Source of the DNA: Aldehydirespirator sp965221215
Lineage (GTDB): Bacteria; Actinomycetota; Acidimicrobiia; Acidimicrobiales; Aldehydirespiratoraceae
Length of the DNA stretch: 64,000 bases
NCBI GenBank assembly: GCA_965221215.1
Contig: OZ244872.1
Location: 806,001-870,000, forward strand
Reading direction: 5' to 3'
Shown here: in pieces, positions 37,007 through 47,427 of the stretch
Numbering within the stretch: the stretch's first letter is position 1
Layout: each line of letters opens with the position of its first letter
The notes under the pieces: generated by a model
Seen by the model: only the letters and a program-made list of their open reading frames with translations
Databases searched by the model: none
What the model was told of the DNA's origin: nothing
Translations under genes and position numbers: made by a program

Positions 37007-37579
37007 GTGAGTTCCCTCGCAGGCCGCTCGGTCGTCATCGTCTCGGGGCCGGGAGGCGTCGGCAAGGGCACCATCGTCGAGAGGCTGCTGGCCCGCGACC
37101 CGCGCCTGTGGCTGTCGCAGTCGTGGACGACGCGGCCTCCCAGGCCCGGAGAGCCCGCCGGCGCCTACCGCTTCGTCGACCGGGCTGCGTTCGAGGCCGC
37201 GGTCACCGCGGGCGGCTTCCTGGAATGGGTCGAGTTTCTCGACTACCTGCAGGGCACCCCGGTGCCGGATCCGCCCGAGGGCGCCGACGTGGTGCTCGAG
37301 ATCGACGTCCGGGGCGGAAGGCAGGTCAGGGAGCTGGCCCCCGACGCGGTGCTGGTTTTCGTGGACGCCCCCAGCCCCGAGCATCAGCGCAAGCGCCTCG
37401 AGAACCGGGGCGACGACGCGGCCACGGTGGCCCGCCGCATGGCCAAGACAGCCGCTGAGCGGGCCGAGGCTGTCGAGATGGGCTACGAGATAGTGGTGAA
37501 CGACGAGGTGAGCCGAGCCGTTCAAGCCATCGAGAGCCTGATCGAAGCCGACCGCAACCGCCGCCAAGCCCAGCGCTGA
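37007..37579 (+). CDS. gmk: Guanylate kinase
   Basis: Phosphorylates GMP to GDP. 190 aa: P-loop GPGGVGKGTI, GMP-binding TTRPPRPGEPAGAYRFVD, FLEWVEFLDYLQGTP, and the lid EHQRKRLENRGDD. Starts at GTG 37007. Confidence 0.92.
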   Translation: MSSLAGRSVVIVSGPGGVGKGTIVERLLARDPRLWLSQSWTTRPPRPGEPAGAYRFVDRAAFEAAVTAGGFLEWVEFLDYLQGTPVPDPPEGADVVLEIDVRGGRQVRELAPDAVLVFVDAPSPEHQRKRLENRGDDAATVARRMAKTAAERAEAVEMGYEIVVNDEVSRAVQAIESLIEADRNRRQAQR

Positions 37580-37674
37580 CCCATCGTTTCCAAGAAGTTC
37601 TAGGAACACGCAACCGCGAGCGCGGGTGGTAGCGTGAGGCACCTTTCGGTTCGGCAGACCCAGCGGAGCGCGCC

Positions 37675-38040
37675 ATGGCCCACGGCTACGACACGATGAT
37701 GACCCCGGCCATCGAGGAACTCCTAGACCGCACCGAGTCCAAGTTCGTGCTCGTGACCCTGGCCTCCATGAGAAGCCGCGAGATCACCAACTATCTCGGC
37801 CAGCTCGGCGGCGGGATCGGAGCGTCGGTGCCGCCCCAGGTGATCTCCACCTCATCCAAGGCGCTGTCGATCGCCCTCGAGGAGGTCGCGGCGGGCAAGA
37901 TCGAAGCGATCGAGGTGGACCCCGACGCCGAGGCAGAAGAGGGCGTCGAGGATCCGGAGATGCTGGCCCAGCAGGGCGAGGCGGCTCACCTGCAGGACGT
38001 CAGCGACCCGGAGGGCACACGGCAGACCACGACGCCATGA
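37675..38040 (+). CDS. rpoZ: RNA polymerase subunit omega
   Basis: Assists beta' assembly and forms part of the ppGpp site in some bacteria. 121 aa with the omega core (IEELLDRTESKFVLVTLASMRS in part; SKALSIALEEVAAGKI) and an acidic C-terminal extension (about 82-121). A TAGCGT hexamer at 37629-37634 may serve a 40-nt leader. ATGA overlap with coaBC. Confidence 0.92.
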   Translation: MAHGYDTMMTPAIEELLDRTESKFVLVTLASMRSREITNYLGQLGGGIGASVPPQVISTSSKALSIALEEVAAGKIEAIEVDPDAEAEEGVEDPEMLAQQGEAAHLQDVSDPEGTRQTTTP

Positions 38041-39247
38041 GCCCGGTCCAGCGCCGGTGCATCGTGCTCGGCGTCACCGGCGGCATCGCGGCCTACAAGG
38101 CGGCCGAGGTGTGCCGCCGGCTGGTCGGCGCCGGCGCCCACGTGGTGCCCGTGCTCACCGCCGCCGCGCAGCGCATGGTGGGGGCGGCCACCTTCTCGGC
38201 GCTGGCCACCGAACCGGCAGTCACGTCGCTGTGGGACGACGCCTCTTCGACGATCCCCCACACCAGCCTCGGCCAGCGGGCCGACGCGGTGGTGGTGTGC
38301 CCCGCCACGGCCCGCCTGCTGTCTGATCTGCGCACCGGCCGCTCCGGCGACATTCTCACCGCCACCCTGCTCGCCACCCGGGCGCCGGTGATCGCCGCGC
38401 CCGCCATGCACACCGAGATGTGGGAGCAGCCGTCGGTGCAGGACAATGTGGCCGTGCTGGCCGAACGCGGCGTGACCATCGTGGGCCCGGTGGAGGGCCC
38501 GCTGGCGGGCGGCGATATCGGCTCGGGGCGGATGGCCGACCCAGACGAGATCGTGGCCGCGGTGGAGGCGGTGCTCACTCCCCAGAGCCTGGCCGGCCGG
38601 CGGGTGCTGGTCACCTCCGGCGGCACCCGCGAGCCCATCGACGCGGTGCGTTTCGTCGGCAACCGCTCGTCGGGCAAGCAGGGCGCAGCACTGGCCGGCG
38701 AGGCCGCGGCCCGCGGCGCCGAAGTAGTGCTCGTAACCACCGAGCCCGCCCGGGCCCCGGCAGTGGCTCGGGTGGTGGCGGTGGGGACCGCAGCCGAGAT
38801 GGCCGCCGCGGTCGAGTTGGAGGCCCCCGGCGTCGACGCAGTGGTGATGGCGGCCGCGGTGGCCGACTTCCGGCCCGCCCGCCCGGCCGGAACCAAGCTC
38901 AAGAAGGGCTCCGGGGTGCCCGCGCTGGAGTTGGAGCCCACCCGCGACATCCTGGCGGCGCTGGGCGCGGCCAAGCTGCCCGGCCAGGTGCTGGTCGGAT
39001 TCGCCGCCGAGACCGAGGACCTTGAGGCCAACGCGCTCGGCAAGCTGCGCAGCAAGAACCTCGACGTGATCGTGGCCAACGACGTCTCCAAGGAGCACGT
39101 CGGCTTCGGTCACGACACCAACGAGATCGTGATGTACACCGCGGAGGGCGCACGCCACCACGTACCGCTGACCACCAAGCGGGAGGCGGCTCGGGCCGTG
39201 CTCGACAAGGTGGCCGCCCTGATGGCCGAGGCACCGGCGCCGCAGCC

Positions 39248-39251
<4 letters not shown>
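38037..39251 (+). CDS. coaBC: Bifunctional phosphopantothenoylcysteine decarboxylase/synthase
   Basis: Two middle steps of coenzyme A synthesis. 404 aa: N-terminal flavin CoaC domain (GVTGGIAAYKAAEVCRRL; catalytic His in IPHTSLGQRAD; PAMHTEMW) and C-terminal CoaB domain (VTSGGTREPIDAVRFVGN; KLKKG). Overlaps rpoZ by ATGA and metK by GTGA. Confidence 0.94.
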
Positions 39252-40510
<1,259 letters not shown>

Positions 40511-41658
40511 CCTCCGGCGAGCAGGGCCGCCTGTCCCTCGACGGACTGGCTGATGGATCCACCGAGGGACCGTCGGAGATCAGCCGAGACGTTCCCGGGC
40601 AGCTCGTGGTCCGGGTGCTGCCCGACGTGGTGCGCCTCGACAAGACATTCGACTATGCGGTGCCCGACGCCTGGCAGGCCGACGGGCGGGCCGAGCGGCT
40701 GCAGGTCGGCTCCATCGTGCGCATCCGGTTGGGTGGCCGACGGCTGCGGGGCTGGGTAACGGAGACTGGGGTCGATCCGCCGCCGGGCGTGGCGCTCCAA
40801 CCGCTGGCCGGGCTGTCCGGCATGGGTCCACCTGCCGATGTTGTGAGCCTGGCCCGCTGGGCCGCATGGCGCTGGGCCGGTCGCACCGTGCATCTGCTGC
40901 GGGCCGCATCACCGCCCCGCGTCGTTGCGGACTCCATGCCCACGCTGAGTCCGCAGGCCGCGGTCGTGGGCGACGATTCGCCCGAGCGACTTGACAGCCT
41001 GTTTGAGCGGTCCGGTGCTGTGACCGTGTTGCGCAACCCGCCCGCCGACGACGGGCTGGCGGTGGCCCGGGCCTCGGCCCGCCGAGGTGATGCGCTGATC
41101 GTGGTGCCCGGCTTGGGCGAGGCCCGCCGCATCGCCGGCGCACTGCGGCGTGAAGGGGTGCGGGTCGCTCTCGGGTTCGACGAATGGGCCGTTGCCGCCG
41201 CGGGCGCCACTGTGGTCGGCACCCGCACTGCGGTGTGGCTGCCCATGCCCCGCCTCGCCGCAGTTGTCGTGCTCGACGAGCACTCCGAGAGCCTCCAGAG
41301 CGAGCAGGCGCCCACCTGGCACGCCCGCGAGGTGGCTTTGGAGCGGGCTCGCAGGGTCGGCGCGCCCGCGGTGCTGGTGTCGCCCGTCCCCACGCTGGAG
41401 GCCTTGGAGGCCGGCGAGTTGGTGACGCTCGACCGGGCCGCCGAGTTCGACGGCTGGCCGGCCGTCGAGGTGCTGGACCGCCGCCTCGAAGACCCGGTCC
41501 GGGGCGGGCTGTTCGCCGTGGGTCTGCGCGACCGCCTGGTCGCCGCGGGTGGCCGGGTGGCGGTGGTGCTCAACCGCAAGGGCCGCGGCCGGCTGCTGGC
41601 TTGCAAGGCCTGCGGCGAGCTGGCCCGCACCTCCGACGGCCGAGTGCCCATGCGGCTC

Positions 41659-41795
41659 AGAGGCCGAGCGAGTAGGCGGGCGAATCCGGCCCATACGGGC
41701 GAGGCCGTGGCCCGAGCGGCCCGTGAGCGCAGCGAACAAGAGCGGGAGACACCCCCCTTCGACGTGAAACCCTCTCATCTATCCGCGCAGCCTCT
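41659..41795 (+). repeat. Dispersed TIR element, copy B, inside priA
   Basis: 137 bp with ends AGAGGCCGAGCGAGTAG and CTATCCGCGCAGCCTCT, inverted repeats matching at about 13 of 17 positions, and the GTGAGCGCAGCGAACAAG core. It is open in the priA frame and adds a very basic peptide (RGRASRRANPAHTGEA and following). Confidence 0.75.
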
Positions 41796-42471
41796 AACCG
41801 ACGAGGAGCTGGTGGCCGCCGACGGCAGCGAGCGCCGCCCGGTGGTGTGCGCCGAGTGCGGATCGACCGTTCTGCGCAACCTGCGCATGGGGGTGACCCG
41901 GGCCCGTGAGGAACTGGCCGCGCTGGCTGGCGAGCCGGTGGGCGAGATCACCTCGGAGGCCGGCGCCCTGGGCTCGGAGCGGATCGTGATCGGCACCGAG
42001 GCCGTGCTGTGGCGGCTGCCGTCGGCGGCGTTGGTGGTGTTCCTGGACTTCGACCAGGAGCTTCTGGCCCCCCGCCAGCGAGCCTCCGAGCAGGCGCTGG
42101 CGCTGCTGACCCGCGGCTCACGCCTCACCGGTGGTCGATCGGGCGGGGGCCGCCTGGTGGTCCAGACCCGTCAGCCCGACCACCCGGTGATGGCAGCCGC
42201 GACCCGAGCCGATCCGTCGCTTGTGTCCGCCGCCGAGCGCGACCGCCGCCAAGCTCTGGGCCTTCCGCCCTACGGTGCCCAGGCCAGGGTCTCCGGCCCG
42301 GGCGCTCAGGCGTTCATCCAGGCGCTGCGCGATGGCGCCGGCACCGAGGTGAGCGTCCGAGGCCCGCTCAACGGGCAGTTCCTGCTGCGGTCCGGCACCC
42401 ACCGGCCGTTGCTGGACCTGCTGGCCCGCACCCCGCGGCCCGCAGAGCGGCTCCGCCTGGAGATCGACCCG

Positions 42472-43005
42472 CTACGGGTCTGAAAGCTGCGTCCACTGCT
42501 GGCGGCGGGCTTCGTAGATGGCTATGGCGGCGGCGTTGGCCACGTTGAGCGAGCCGACCCGACCAAGTTGGGGAATGAAGCCCACCTCGTCGCATTCGTC
42601 CAGCGCCGCTGCCGACAGGCCGTGGTTCTCGTTGCCGAGGGCCAGAGCCACCGCGCCGGTGAGATCGAGCGTGTGCAGGGGCCGGGCCTGGGTGGACAGT
42701 TCCACGCCGACGATCCGGTAGCCGTCGCCTCGGGCCGCAGCCAGCGCCGAGGCGGTATCGTCGTGAACGCTCCAGGAGACGTACCGCTCGGTGCCCATGG
42801 CCGTCTTGGCCGCCTTGGGGGCGTCCGGCGAAGCCGATTCGATCAGGTACAGGTGCTCCACCCGCTCAGCGGTTGCGGTCCGCACGATGGCCCCCACGTT
42901 GAGGGGATTCTGCACCCGGTCCAGCACCAGAGCCAGGGGCGCGTGGCCGCGTCTGCGCCACTCGCGGTGCAAACGCTTCAGCCCCGTGTAGTCGAGTTGG
43001 CTCAC
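42472..43005 (-). CDS. TrmH-family RNA 2'-O-methyltransferase
   Basis: 177 aa SPOUT (knotted) SAM-dependent methyltransferase: motif 1 RVQNPLNVGAIVRTA, motif 2 ALGNENHGLS, motif 3 GSLNVANAAAIAIYEA. Short form without an N-terminal substrate-binding domain, so tRNA ribose methylation is more likely than 23S rRNA, but the target is not decided. GTG 43005 overlaps the upstream methyltransferase stop. Confidence 0.85.
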   Translation of the reverse strand: MSQLDYTGLKRLHREWRRRGHAPLALVLDRVQNPLNVGAIVRTATAERVEHLYLIESASPDAPKAAKTAMGTERYVSWSVHDDTASALAAARGDGYRIVGVELSTQARPLHTLDLTGAVALALGNENHGLSAAALDECDEVGFIPQLGRVGSLNVANAAAIAIYEARRQQWTQLSDP

Positions 43006-43742
43006 GGCGCGGTGCCACCCCCGGCCCCCGGCCGATCAGAGTCGCTGCCTGCCGAAGCCTCTCGACTGCGCCGATCCGATGCGGCCGTGGTCTCCAGCCG
43101 ACCCATGCGGGAGCCTGCGCGGCGGGGTCCCACCTCGAGGAGTCGATAGCCGGCCCTCGACACCAGCCGGGTCGCCTCGTGGCCCCGCTCAGCCAGCCAG
43201 CGGGCCAGCGAGTCGCTGCCCAGGTGGCGGTGCACCACCAGATGGGCCCGTCCGTCGGCTGTGAGCCGGTCGAGCCAGGAGGCCAGCATCTCCCGCAGGG
43301 CGGCCTTGCCGATCCGGATGGGGGGATTGCACAGGATGCGGTCGAAGCGTCGGGTGGGGCTCACCTTGTCGGGATGGGCCACGGTCACGTTGTTGGCGCC
43401 GTTCGCCTCGGCGTTGGCGGCGGTGAGGCGCAGCGCCCGCTGGTTCACGTCCACAGCCAGCACCTCGGCTGCGGGGAAGCGCAGCCCGGTGAAGCAGGCG
43501 ATGGGACCCCAGCCGCAGCCCAGGTCGAGCACGCTGCGGTCGTCGGCGCCGAGCGGCGGCGCCTCCAGCAGCAGCAGCCGGGTGCCCGCATCCAGCCGAT
43601 CGGGTGAGAACACCCCCGAATCGGTCGCGAAGCTCAACCTCATCCCGGCGATGTTCACCGCAATGGTGCGGGGCGCGGCCGCGGCGGCCGGTTCGGCCTC
43701 GAAGTACTGGCCGCTGGCGGGCGGCGCGGCGGGATCGGCCAC
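43002..43742 (-). CDS. Class I methyltransferase, RsmC/RlmG-like
   Basis: 246 aa. SAM site LDLGCGWGPIACF, acidic loop LAVDVNQRALRLTAANA, and catalytic ILCNPPIRIGK, the N-P-P-(F/I) motif of guanine-N2 RNA methyltransferases. Likely acts on rRNA. Only one catalytic domain is present, unlike proteobacterial RsmC. The last about 35 residues are low-complexity. Starts 24 bp from the divergent def gene. Confidence 0.8.
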   Translation of the reverse strand: MADPAAPPASGQYFEAEPAAAAAPRTIAVNIAGMRLSFATDSGVFSPDRLDAGTRLLLLEAPPLGADDRSVLDLGCGWGPIACFTGLRFPAAEVLAVDVNQRALRLTAANAEANGANNVTVAHPDKVSPTRRFDRILCNPPIRIGKAALREMLASWLDRLTADGRAHLVVHRHLGSDSLARWLAERGHEATRLVSRAGYRLLEVGPRRAGSRMGRLETTAASDRRSREASAGSDSDRPGAGGGTAP

Positions 43743-43752
43743 GCCGCGACGG

Positions 43753-43758
43753 TAGCCT
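43753..43758 (+). promoter_or_regulatory. -10 hexamer TAGCCT, leaderless def
   Basis: TAGCCT ends 8 nt before the def GTG, within the 24-bp divergent gap. Confidence 0.4.
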
Positions 43759-43766
43759 CAACCGTC

Positions 43767-44318
43767 GTGGCGCCCTACGACATACGCATCATCGGCGATC
43801 CCGTTCTGCGCCGCCGGGCCGCCGACATCACCGATGTGGACGCCACCCTGGTGCGCATCGTCGATGGCATGGTCGAGACCATGTACGCCGCCGAGGGCGT
43901 CGGTCTGGCCGCTCCCCAGATCGGGGTGCAGAAGCGCCTGTTCGTGTGGGATCTGGGCGACGGCCCTCGAACCATCGTCAACCCGCAGATCGTCGAGTCC
44001 GACGGCGAGTGGGTCTACGACGAGGGGTGTCTGTCGGTGCCGGGCCTGTCGTGGGAGATAGTCCGGCCAAAGCAGGTCCACGTCACCGGCCGCGACCTCG
44101 ACGGCAACGAGGTCTCGGTCGAGGCCGACGAGATCGAGGCCCGCCTGTTCCAGCACGAGCTCGACCACCTCGACGGGACGCTGCTCATCGAGCGGCTCGA
44201 CTCCGACACCCGCAAGGCCGCGCTGCGCACCCTGCGAGAGCTGGGGATCGGGTCAGGCTCGCCCCGGCTGCCGGAGCCGGCAGGCCAAGCAGCCTCAGGC
44301 GGTCTGCGCCTGCTGTGA
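43767..44318 (+). CDS. def: Peptide deformylase
   Basis: Removes the N-formyl group from nascent proteins. 183 aa with the three metal-site motifs GVGLAAPQIG, EGCLSVPG and QHELDHLDG. The C-terminal tail (about 160-183) is non-conserved. The end of the gene (GCCAAGCAGCCTCAGG onward) is repeated twice in the gap before fmt. Confidence 0.95.
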   Translation: MAPYDIRIIGDPVLRRRAADITDVDATLVRIVDGMVETMYAAEGVGLAAPQIGVQKRLFVWDLGDGPRTIVNPQIVESDGEWVYDEGCLSVPGLSWEIVRPKQVHVTGRDLDGNEVSVEADEIEARLFQHELDHLDGTLLIERLDSDTRKAALRTLRELGIGSGSPRLPEPAGQAASGGLRLL

Positions 44319-44482
44319 GTCGGCGGGGCTCGGGGAGGGCTTGCCGGGCCTTCATGCCAAGCAGCCTCGGGCGGTCTGCGCCTGCTCTGAGTCGCTGGCA
44401 TCAACGAAGTGTGCGCTCGACGCGATGGCGATGCGGCTGCGGGCGGTCTGCGCCTGCTGTGATAGCGATGCTGTTGCGGTAG
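44315..44482 (+). CDS. Junction mini-ORF between def and fmt (55 aa)
   Basis: GTG 44315 overlaps the def stop (GTGA); the frame ends with TAG at 44480-44482, touching a GTG at 44482 and 5 nt before the likely fmt start. The spacer holds two further copies of the def 3' end (GGCGGTCTGCGCCTGCT). Arg/Ser-rich peptide, no known domain. Confidence 0.3.
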   Translation: MSRRGSGRACRAFMPSSLGRSAPALSRWHQRSVRSTRWRCGCGRSAPAVIAMLLR

Positions 44483-44487
44483 TGGCC

Positions 44488-45492
44488 GTGAACATCGTCT
44501 ATTTCGGCACGCCGGAGGTGGCGGTGCCGCCTCTACAGGCTCTGTGCCGGGCCGGTCACGAGGTCGTTCTCGTGGTCACCCGTCCCCCCAAGCGCCGGGG
44601 CCGCGGCGGGACGACCGCCCCCTCGCCGGTGGCGGAAGCGGCTGCCGATCTGGGCCTGGCCGTCACCTCCGATCTGTCCGAGGCTCGGCACGTCGAGGCC
44701 GATCTCGGCGTGGTCGTCGCCTACGGCGAGCACATTGGTGATGCGGTTCTCGAACGCCGGCGCACGGTGAACCTGCACTTCTCGCTGTTGCCGCGCTGGC
44801 GGGGGGCAGCACCGGTGGAGCGCGCCATGCTGGCCGGCGACACTGAGACCGGCGTCTGTCTCATGGACGTGGCCTCTGAGCTCGACGCCGGAGCGGTATA
44901 CGTCAGGCGATCCACCCCTATCGGGTCGAACGAGTCGGCCGACGAGCTGCGGGCCAGGCTCTGCGAGATGGGCGTCGGACTGCTCCTGGAAGCGGTGACC
45001 GCGGGATTCGGCGATCCGGTGCCCCAGTCGGGCGAGCCGACATGGGCGCACAAGATCAGCCCGTCGGAGCTGCGGATCGACTGGACCGCCCCCGCCGAGC
45101 ATGTCCTGCGGCTGGTGCGAGTAGGCGGCGCCTGGACAACCCTGCAAGATCGACGGATCAAGGTTCTCCAGGCCGAGCTCGTCGCCGAATCCGAGTCACC
45201 GCCGTATGGCACTATCAGCCTGCGGCCGTCATCCGAAGGCAGCTTCACCGCGGGCGCAATGGCCATGCGATCGGACGGCACCCCCGCGGCAGAGGCAGGC
45301 CCAGACCAGATCGCAGCGGCGGGCACAATCTCGCTGATGCAGCGGTCCCATGACGGCCCCGCGGTGCGGGTTGCCACCGGCCGAGGAATCTTGGAACTGA
45401 TGACGGTGCAGTCTGAGGGCCGGGCCGCGGCGCCAGCCCGAGACTGGATAAACGGCGCTCGCATCACCGGCGGCGAGCGCTTCGACCAGTGA
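44488..45492 (+). CDS. fmt: Methionyl-tRNA formyltransferase
   Basis: Formylates initiator Met-tRNA. From GTG 44488 the product is 334 aa and begins MNIVYFGTPEVAVPPL like the family; GTG 44482 adds two residues. Catalytic NLHFSLLPRWRGAAPVERA is present. The C-terminal OB domain carries about 38 extra residues created by an in-frame duplication (GTISL occurs twice, residues about 241 and 279). A longer frame from ATG 44341 only reads through def-end repeats. Confidence 0.93.
   Translation: MNIVYFGTPEVAVPPLQALCRAGHEVVLVVTRPPKRRGRGGTTAPSPVAEAAADLGLAVTSDLSEARHVEADLGVVVAYGEHIGDAVLERRRTVNLHFSLLPRWRGAAPVERAMLAGDTETGVCLMDVASELDAGAVYVRRSTPIGSNESADELRARLCEMGVGLLLEAVTAGFGDPVPQSGEPTWAHKISPSELRIDWTAPAEHVLRLVRVGGAWTTLQDRRIKVLQAELVAESESPPYGTISLRPSSEGSFTAGAMAMRSDGTPAAEAGPDQIAAAGTISLMQRSHDGPAVRVATGRGILELMTVQSEGRAAAPARDWINGARITGGERFDQ
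45208..45336. repeat. 114-bp in-frame duplication inside fmt
   Basis: GGCACTATCAGCCTG at 45208 and GGCACAATCTCGCTG at 45322 match at 12 of 15 bases and are 114 bp (38 codons) apart, flanking the extra segment in the OB domain. Confidence 0.5.
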
Positions 45493-45557
45493 GCCGACCC
45501 GTTCGCGGCACGCAGTCGCGCCGAGTCTGGGGCTGTCATTGCGTGCTCGACCAGTGA
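45489..45557 (+). CDS. Junction mini-ORF between fmt and rsmB (22 aa)
   Basis: GTG 45489 overlaps the fmt stop and the ORF ends in GTGA at the rsmB start 45554, 65 bp on. The peptide begins MSRPVRG (RsmB: MSRRARG) and ends LDQ (Fmt: FDQ). Confidence 0.4.
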   Translation: MSRPVRGTQSRRVWGCHCVLDQ

Positions 45558-46714
45558 GCCGCCGTGCCCGAGGCGACGAAGCATCGAGCGATCGGCAGGC
45601 GACCCGCGATGCTCGCCGGGTGGCGCTGGAGGTGCTGGTTCGGGTGGACGCTGATGGCGCCTATGCCAACGTGGCTTTGCCTGCGGCACTGGCCCGGACC
45701 CATCTGGATCAGCGAGACCGGGCCTTCGCCACGGAACTGGTGTATGGCGTCACCCGGCGGCGCCGGGCTCTCGACTGGATCCTGGACGCCTTCTTGGTGA
45801 CTGCGCCGCCGGCTCCGGCGAGGGCTGCGCTGCGCATGGGCGCCTACCAGATCATCGAGCTGGGAACCCCCGCCTATGCGGCGGTGTCGGCCACGGTGTC
45901 GGCCTCGCCCCGCCGGCATCGGGCGCTGGTGAACGCGGTATTGCGCCGCGTGGCCGACTCGGGCGTGCCGGACTGGCCCGACGACACCACCAGGCTCAGC
46001 TACCCGGACTGGATCGCCGACACCCTCGCCGCCGATCTTGGCTACTCGACGGCCCTGGCCGCACTGGAGTCGATGAACGGCCCGGCCCGAGCCCACCCGC
46101 GCCCGGACGGCTACGTGCAGGACGTGAGCTCGCAACTCGTGGTGGACGCGATCGAGGTGCAACACGGCGACCTCGTGGCCGACCTGTGCGCCGCGCCCGG
46201 CGGCAAGGCCACCGCGCTGGCGGCACTCGGCGCCACCGTGATCGCCTGCGACTCGCACCGGGGCCGTATCGGGCTGCTCGACGCCAACCGGCGGGACCTC
46301 GGCGCCGATGCGGTGCTGGCCGCAGTAGCCGACGGCCGGTGCCCGCCGCTGCGGCCCGGCCGGTTCGACACGGTGCTGGTGGACGCGCCGTGCAGTGGTC
46401 TGGGCGCTTTGCGGCGCCGGCCCGACGCACGCTGGCGCATCGAGGCGGCGGCGGTGCCGCGGCTGGCCGAGCTGCAACAGGCCCTGCTCGACGCGGCGGC
46501 GACTCTGCTGCGTCCCGGAGGTCTGCTCGTCTACAGCGTCTGCACCCTCACCGCGGCCGAGACGCTCGCAGTAGCGGCCCACGTCTCCCGCAATGGCTCG
46601 TTGGAACCGCTGCCCCCTCCCGGCGAGCCGTGGCGACCGCACGGCAACGGAGCGATGCTGCTGCCCGACGCCGACCACGACGGCATGGCCCTGTTCCGCT
46701 GGCGCCGAACCTGA
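45554..46714 (+). CDS. rsmB: 16S rRNA (cytosine-5)-methyltransferase RsmB
   Basis: Methylates C967 of 16S rRNA. 386 aa from GTG 45554, chosen because it closes the GTGA chain. N-terminal NusB-like RNA-binding domain (ARRVALEVLVRVDADGAY; RRRRALDWILDAF), then the Rossmann domain: LCAAPGGKATALAAL (motif I), VDAPCSGLGALRRRPD (motif IV) and YSVCTLTAAET (motif VI, nucleophile Cys). Confidence 0.93.
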   Translation: MSRRARGDEASSDRQATRDARRVALEVLVRVDADGAYANVALPAALARTHLDQRDRAFATELVYGVTRRRRALDWILDAFLVTAPPAPARAALRMGAYQIIELGTPAYAAVSATVSASPRRHRALVNAVLRRVADSGVPDWPDDTTRLSYPDWIADTLAADLGYSTALAALESMNGPARAHPRPDGYVQDVSSQLVVDAIEVQHGDLVADLCAAPGGKATALAALGATVIACDSHRGRIGLLDANRRDLGADAVLAAVADGRCPPLRPGRFDTVLVDAPCSGLGALRRRPDARWRIEAAAVPRLAELQQALLDAAATLLRPGGLLVYSVCTLTAAETLAVAAHVSRNGSLEPLPPPGEPWRPHGNGAMLLPDADHDGMALFRWRRT

Positions 46715-46727
46715 CCTGGGGCTAGCT

Positions 46728-46854
46728 CGGACATGCGCAAGCCCGTCACGTCGCAGCGGGATCATTCCTGCTCTTGTTCGCTTCGCTCGCGGGCCGCTCG
46801 GGCCCGGGGCCCCGCCCGCATGGACCGGACTCGTTCGCCCACCCACTCGGCCTG
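46728..46854 (-). repeat. Dispersed TIR element, copy D
   Basis: Inverted copy in the rsmB-mog gap. On the - strand it begins AGGCCGAGTGGGTGGGCG and contains CGAGCGAAGCGAACAAGAGC. More diverged than A-C. Its left end stops about 6 bp before the mog -10 hexamer. Confidence 0.5.
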
Positions 46855-46859
46855 TTGGG

Positions 46860-46865
46860 TAGGGT
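46860..46865 (+). promoter_or_regulatory. -10 hexamer TAGGGT, leaderless mog
   Basis: TAGGGT ends 6 nt before GTG 46872. Confidence 0.4.
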
Positions 46866-46871
46866 CGCAGC

Positions 46872-47375
46872 GTGAGCGAGGGACAGGGCGAGTCCGGTTT
46901 GGCGGCCAAGGTGCTCACCGTGTCCGACGGTGTGGTGGCGGGAACCCGGCAGGACCGCAGCGGCGAGGCGCTGGAGGCGTGCCTGTCGTCAGCGGGCTGG
47001 ACGGTGGTCGAGCGGTCCGTCGTGGCCGACGGCGCCGAGTCGGTGAGCGGGGAGCTGCGCCGCCTGGCCGATGGCTTCCACGGACTCATCGTCACCACCG
47101 GGGGCACCGGGTTCGGGCCCCGCGACGCCACACCGGAGGGAACCAGGGCCGTGCTCGACCGCGAGGCGCCCGGCCTGGCCGAGGCCATGCGCCTGGTCAA
47201 CCCGCTGGGCCGGCTGTCGAGGGGCGTGGCGGGCACAGTCGGCGCCGCGCTGGTCCTCAACACTCCCGGCTCGTCGGCGGGCTGCGTGGAGACGGTCGAG
47301 GCCGTGATCGATGTGATCGGCCACGCCGTCCGGCTCCTAGTCGACAACTACGACCCGCACCCTCATCACGAGTGA
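46872..47375 (+). CDS. mog: Molybdenum cofactor biosynthesis protein (MogA/MoaB family)
   Basis: 167 aa molybdopterin-binding fold: KVLTVSDGVVAGTRQDRSGEAL, the TTGGTGFGPRDATPE signature, LNTPGSSAGCVETVEAV. Adenylates molybdopterin before molybdate insertion. MogA and MoaB cannot be told apart here. No other moa/moe gene is nearby. Confidence 0.88.
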   Translation: MSEGQGESGLAAKVLTVSDGVVAGTRQDRSGEALEACLSSAGWTVVERSVVADGAESVSGELRRLADGFHGLIVTTGGTGFGPRDATPEGTRAVLDREAPGLAEAMRLVNPLGRLSRGVAGTVGAALVLNTPGSSAGCVETVEAVIDVIGHAVRLLVDNYDPHPHHE

Positions 47376-47427
47376 GCGGGTGGCGCCGGTAGCCTCGACC
47401 GGTCGTTGAAGGCGCTAGGACCACCGG

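Noticed and set aside
40909..41778. - strand ORF with PLLFAALTGRSGHGLA, also found near 885-1160 and 5698-6090
   Set aside because: The shared peptide arises only because the same repeat element lies in these places; it is not a protein family.
44341..44487. Longer fmt start from ATG 44341
   Set aside because: The extra 49 residues are translations of duplicated def 3' ends; the family start MNIVYFGTPE is at 44488.
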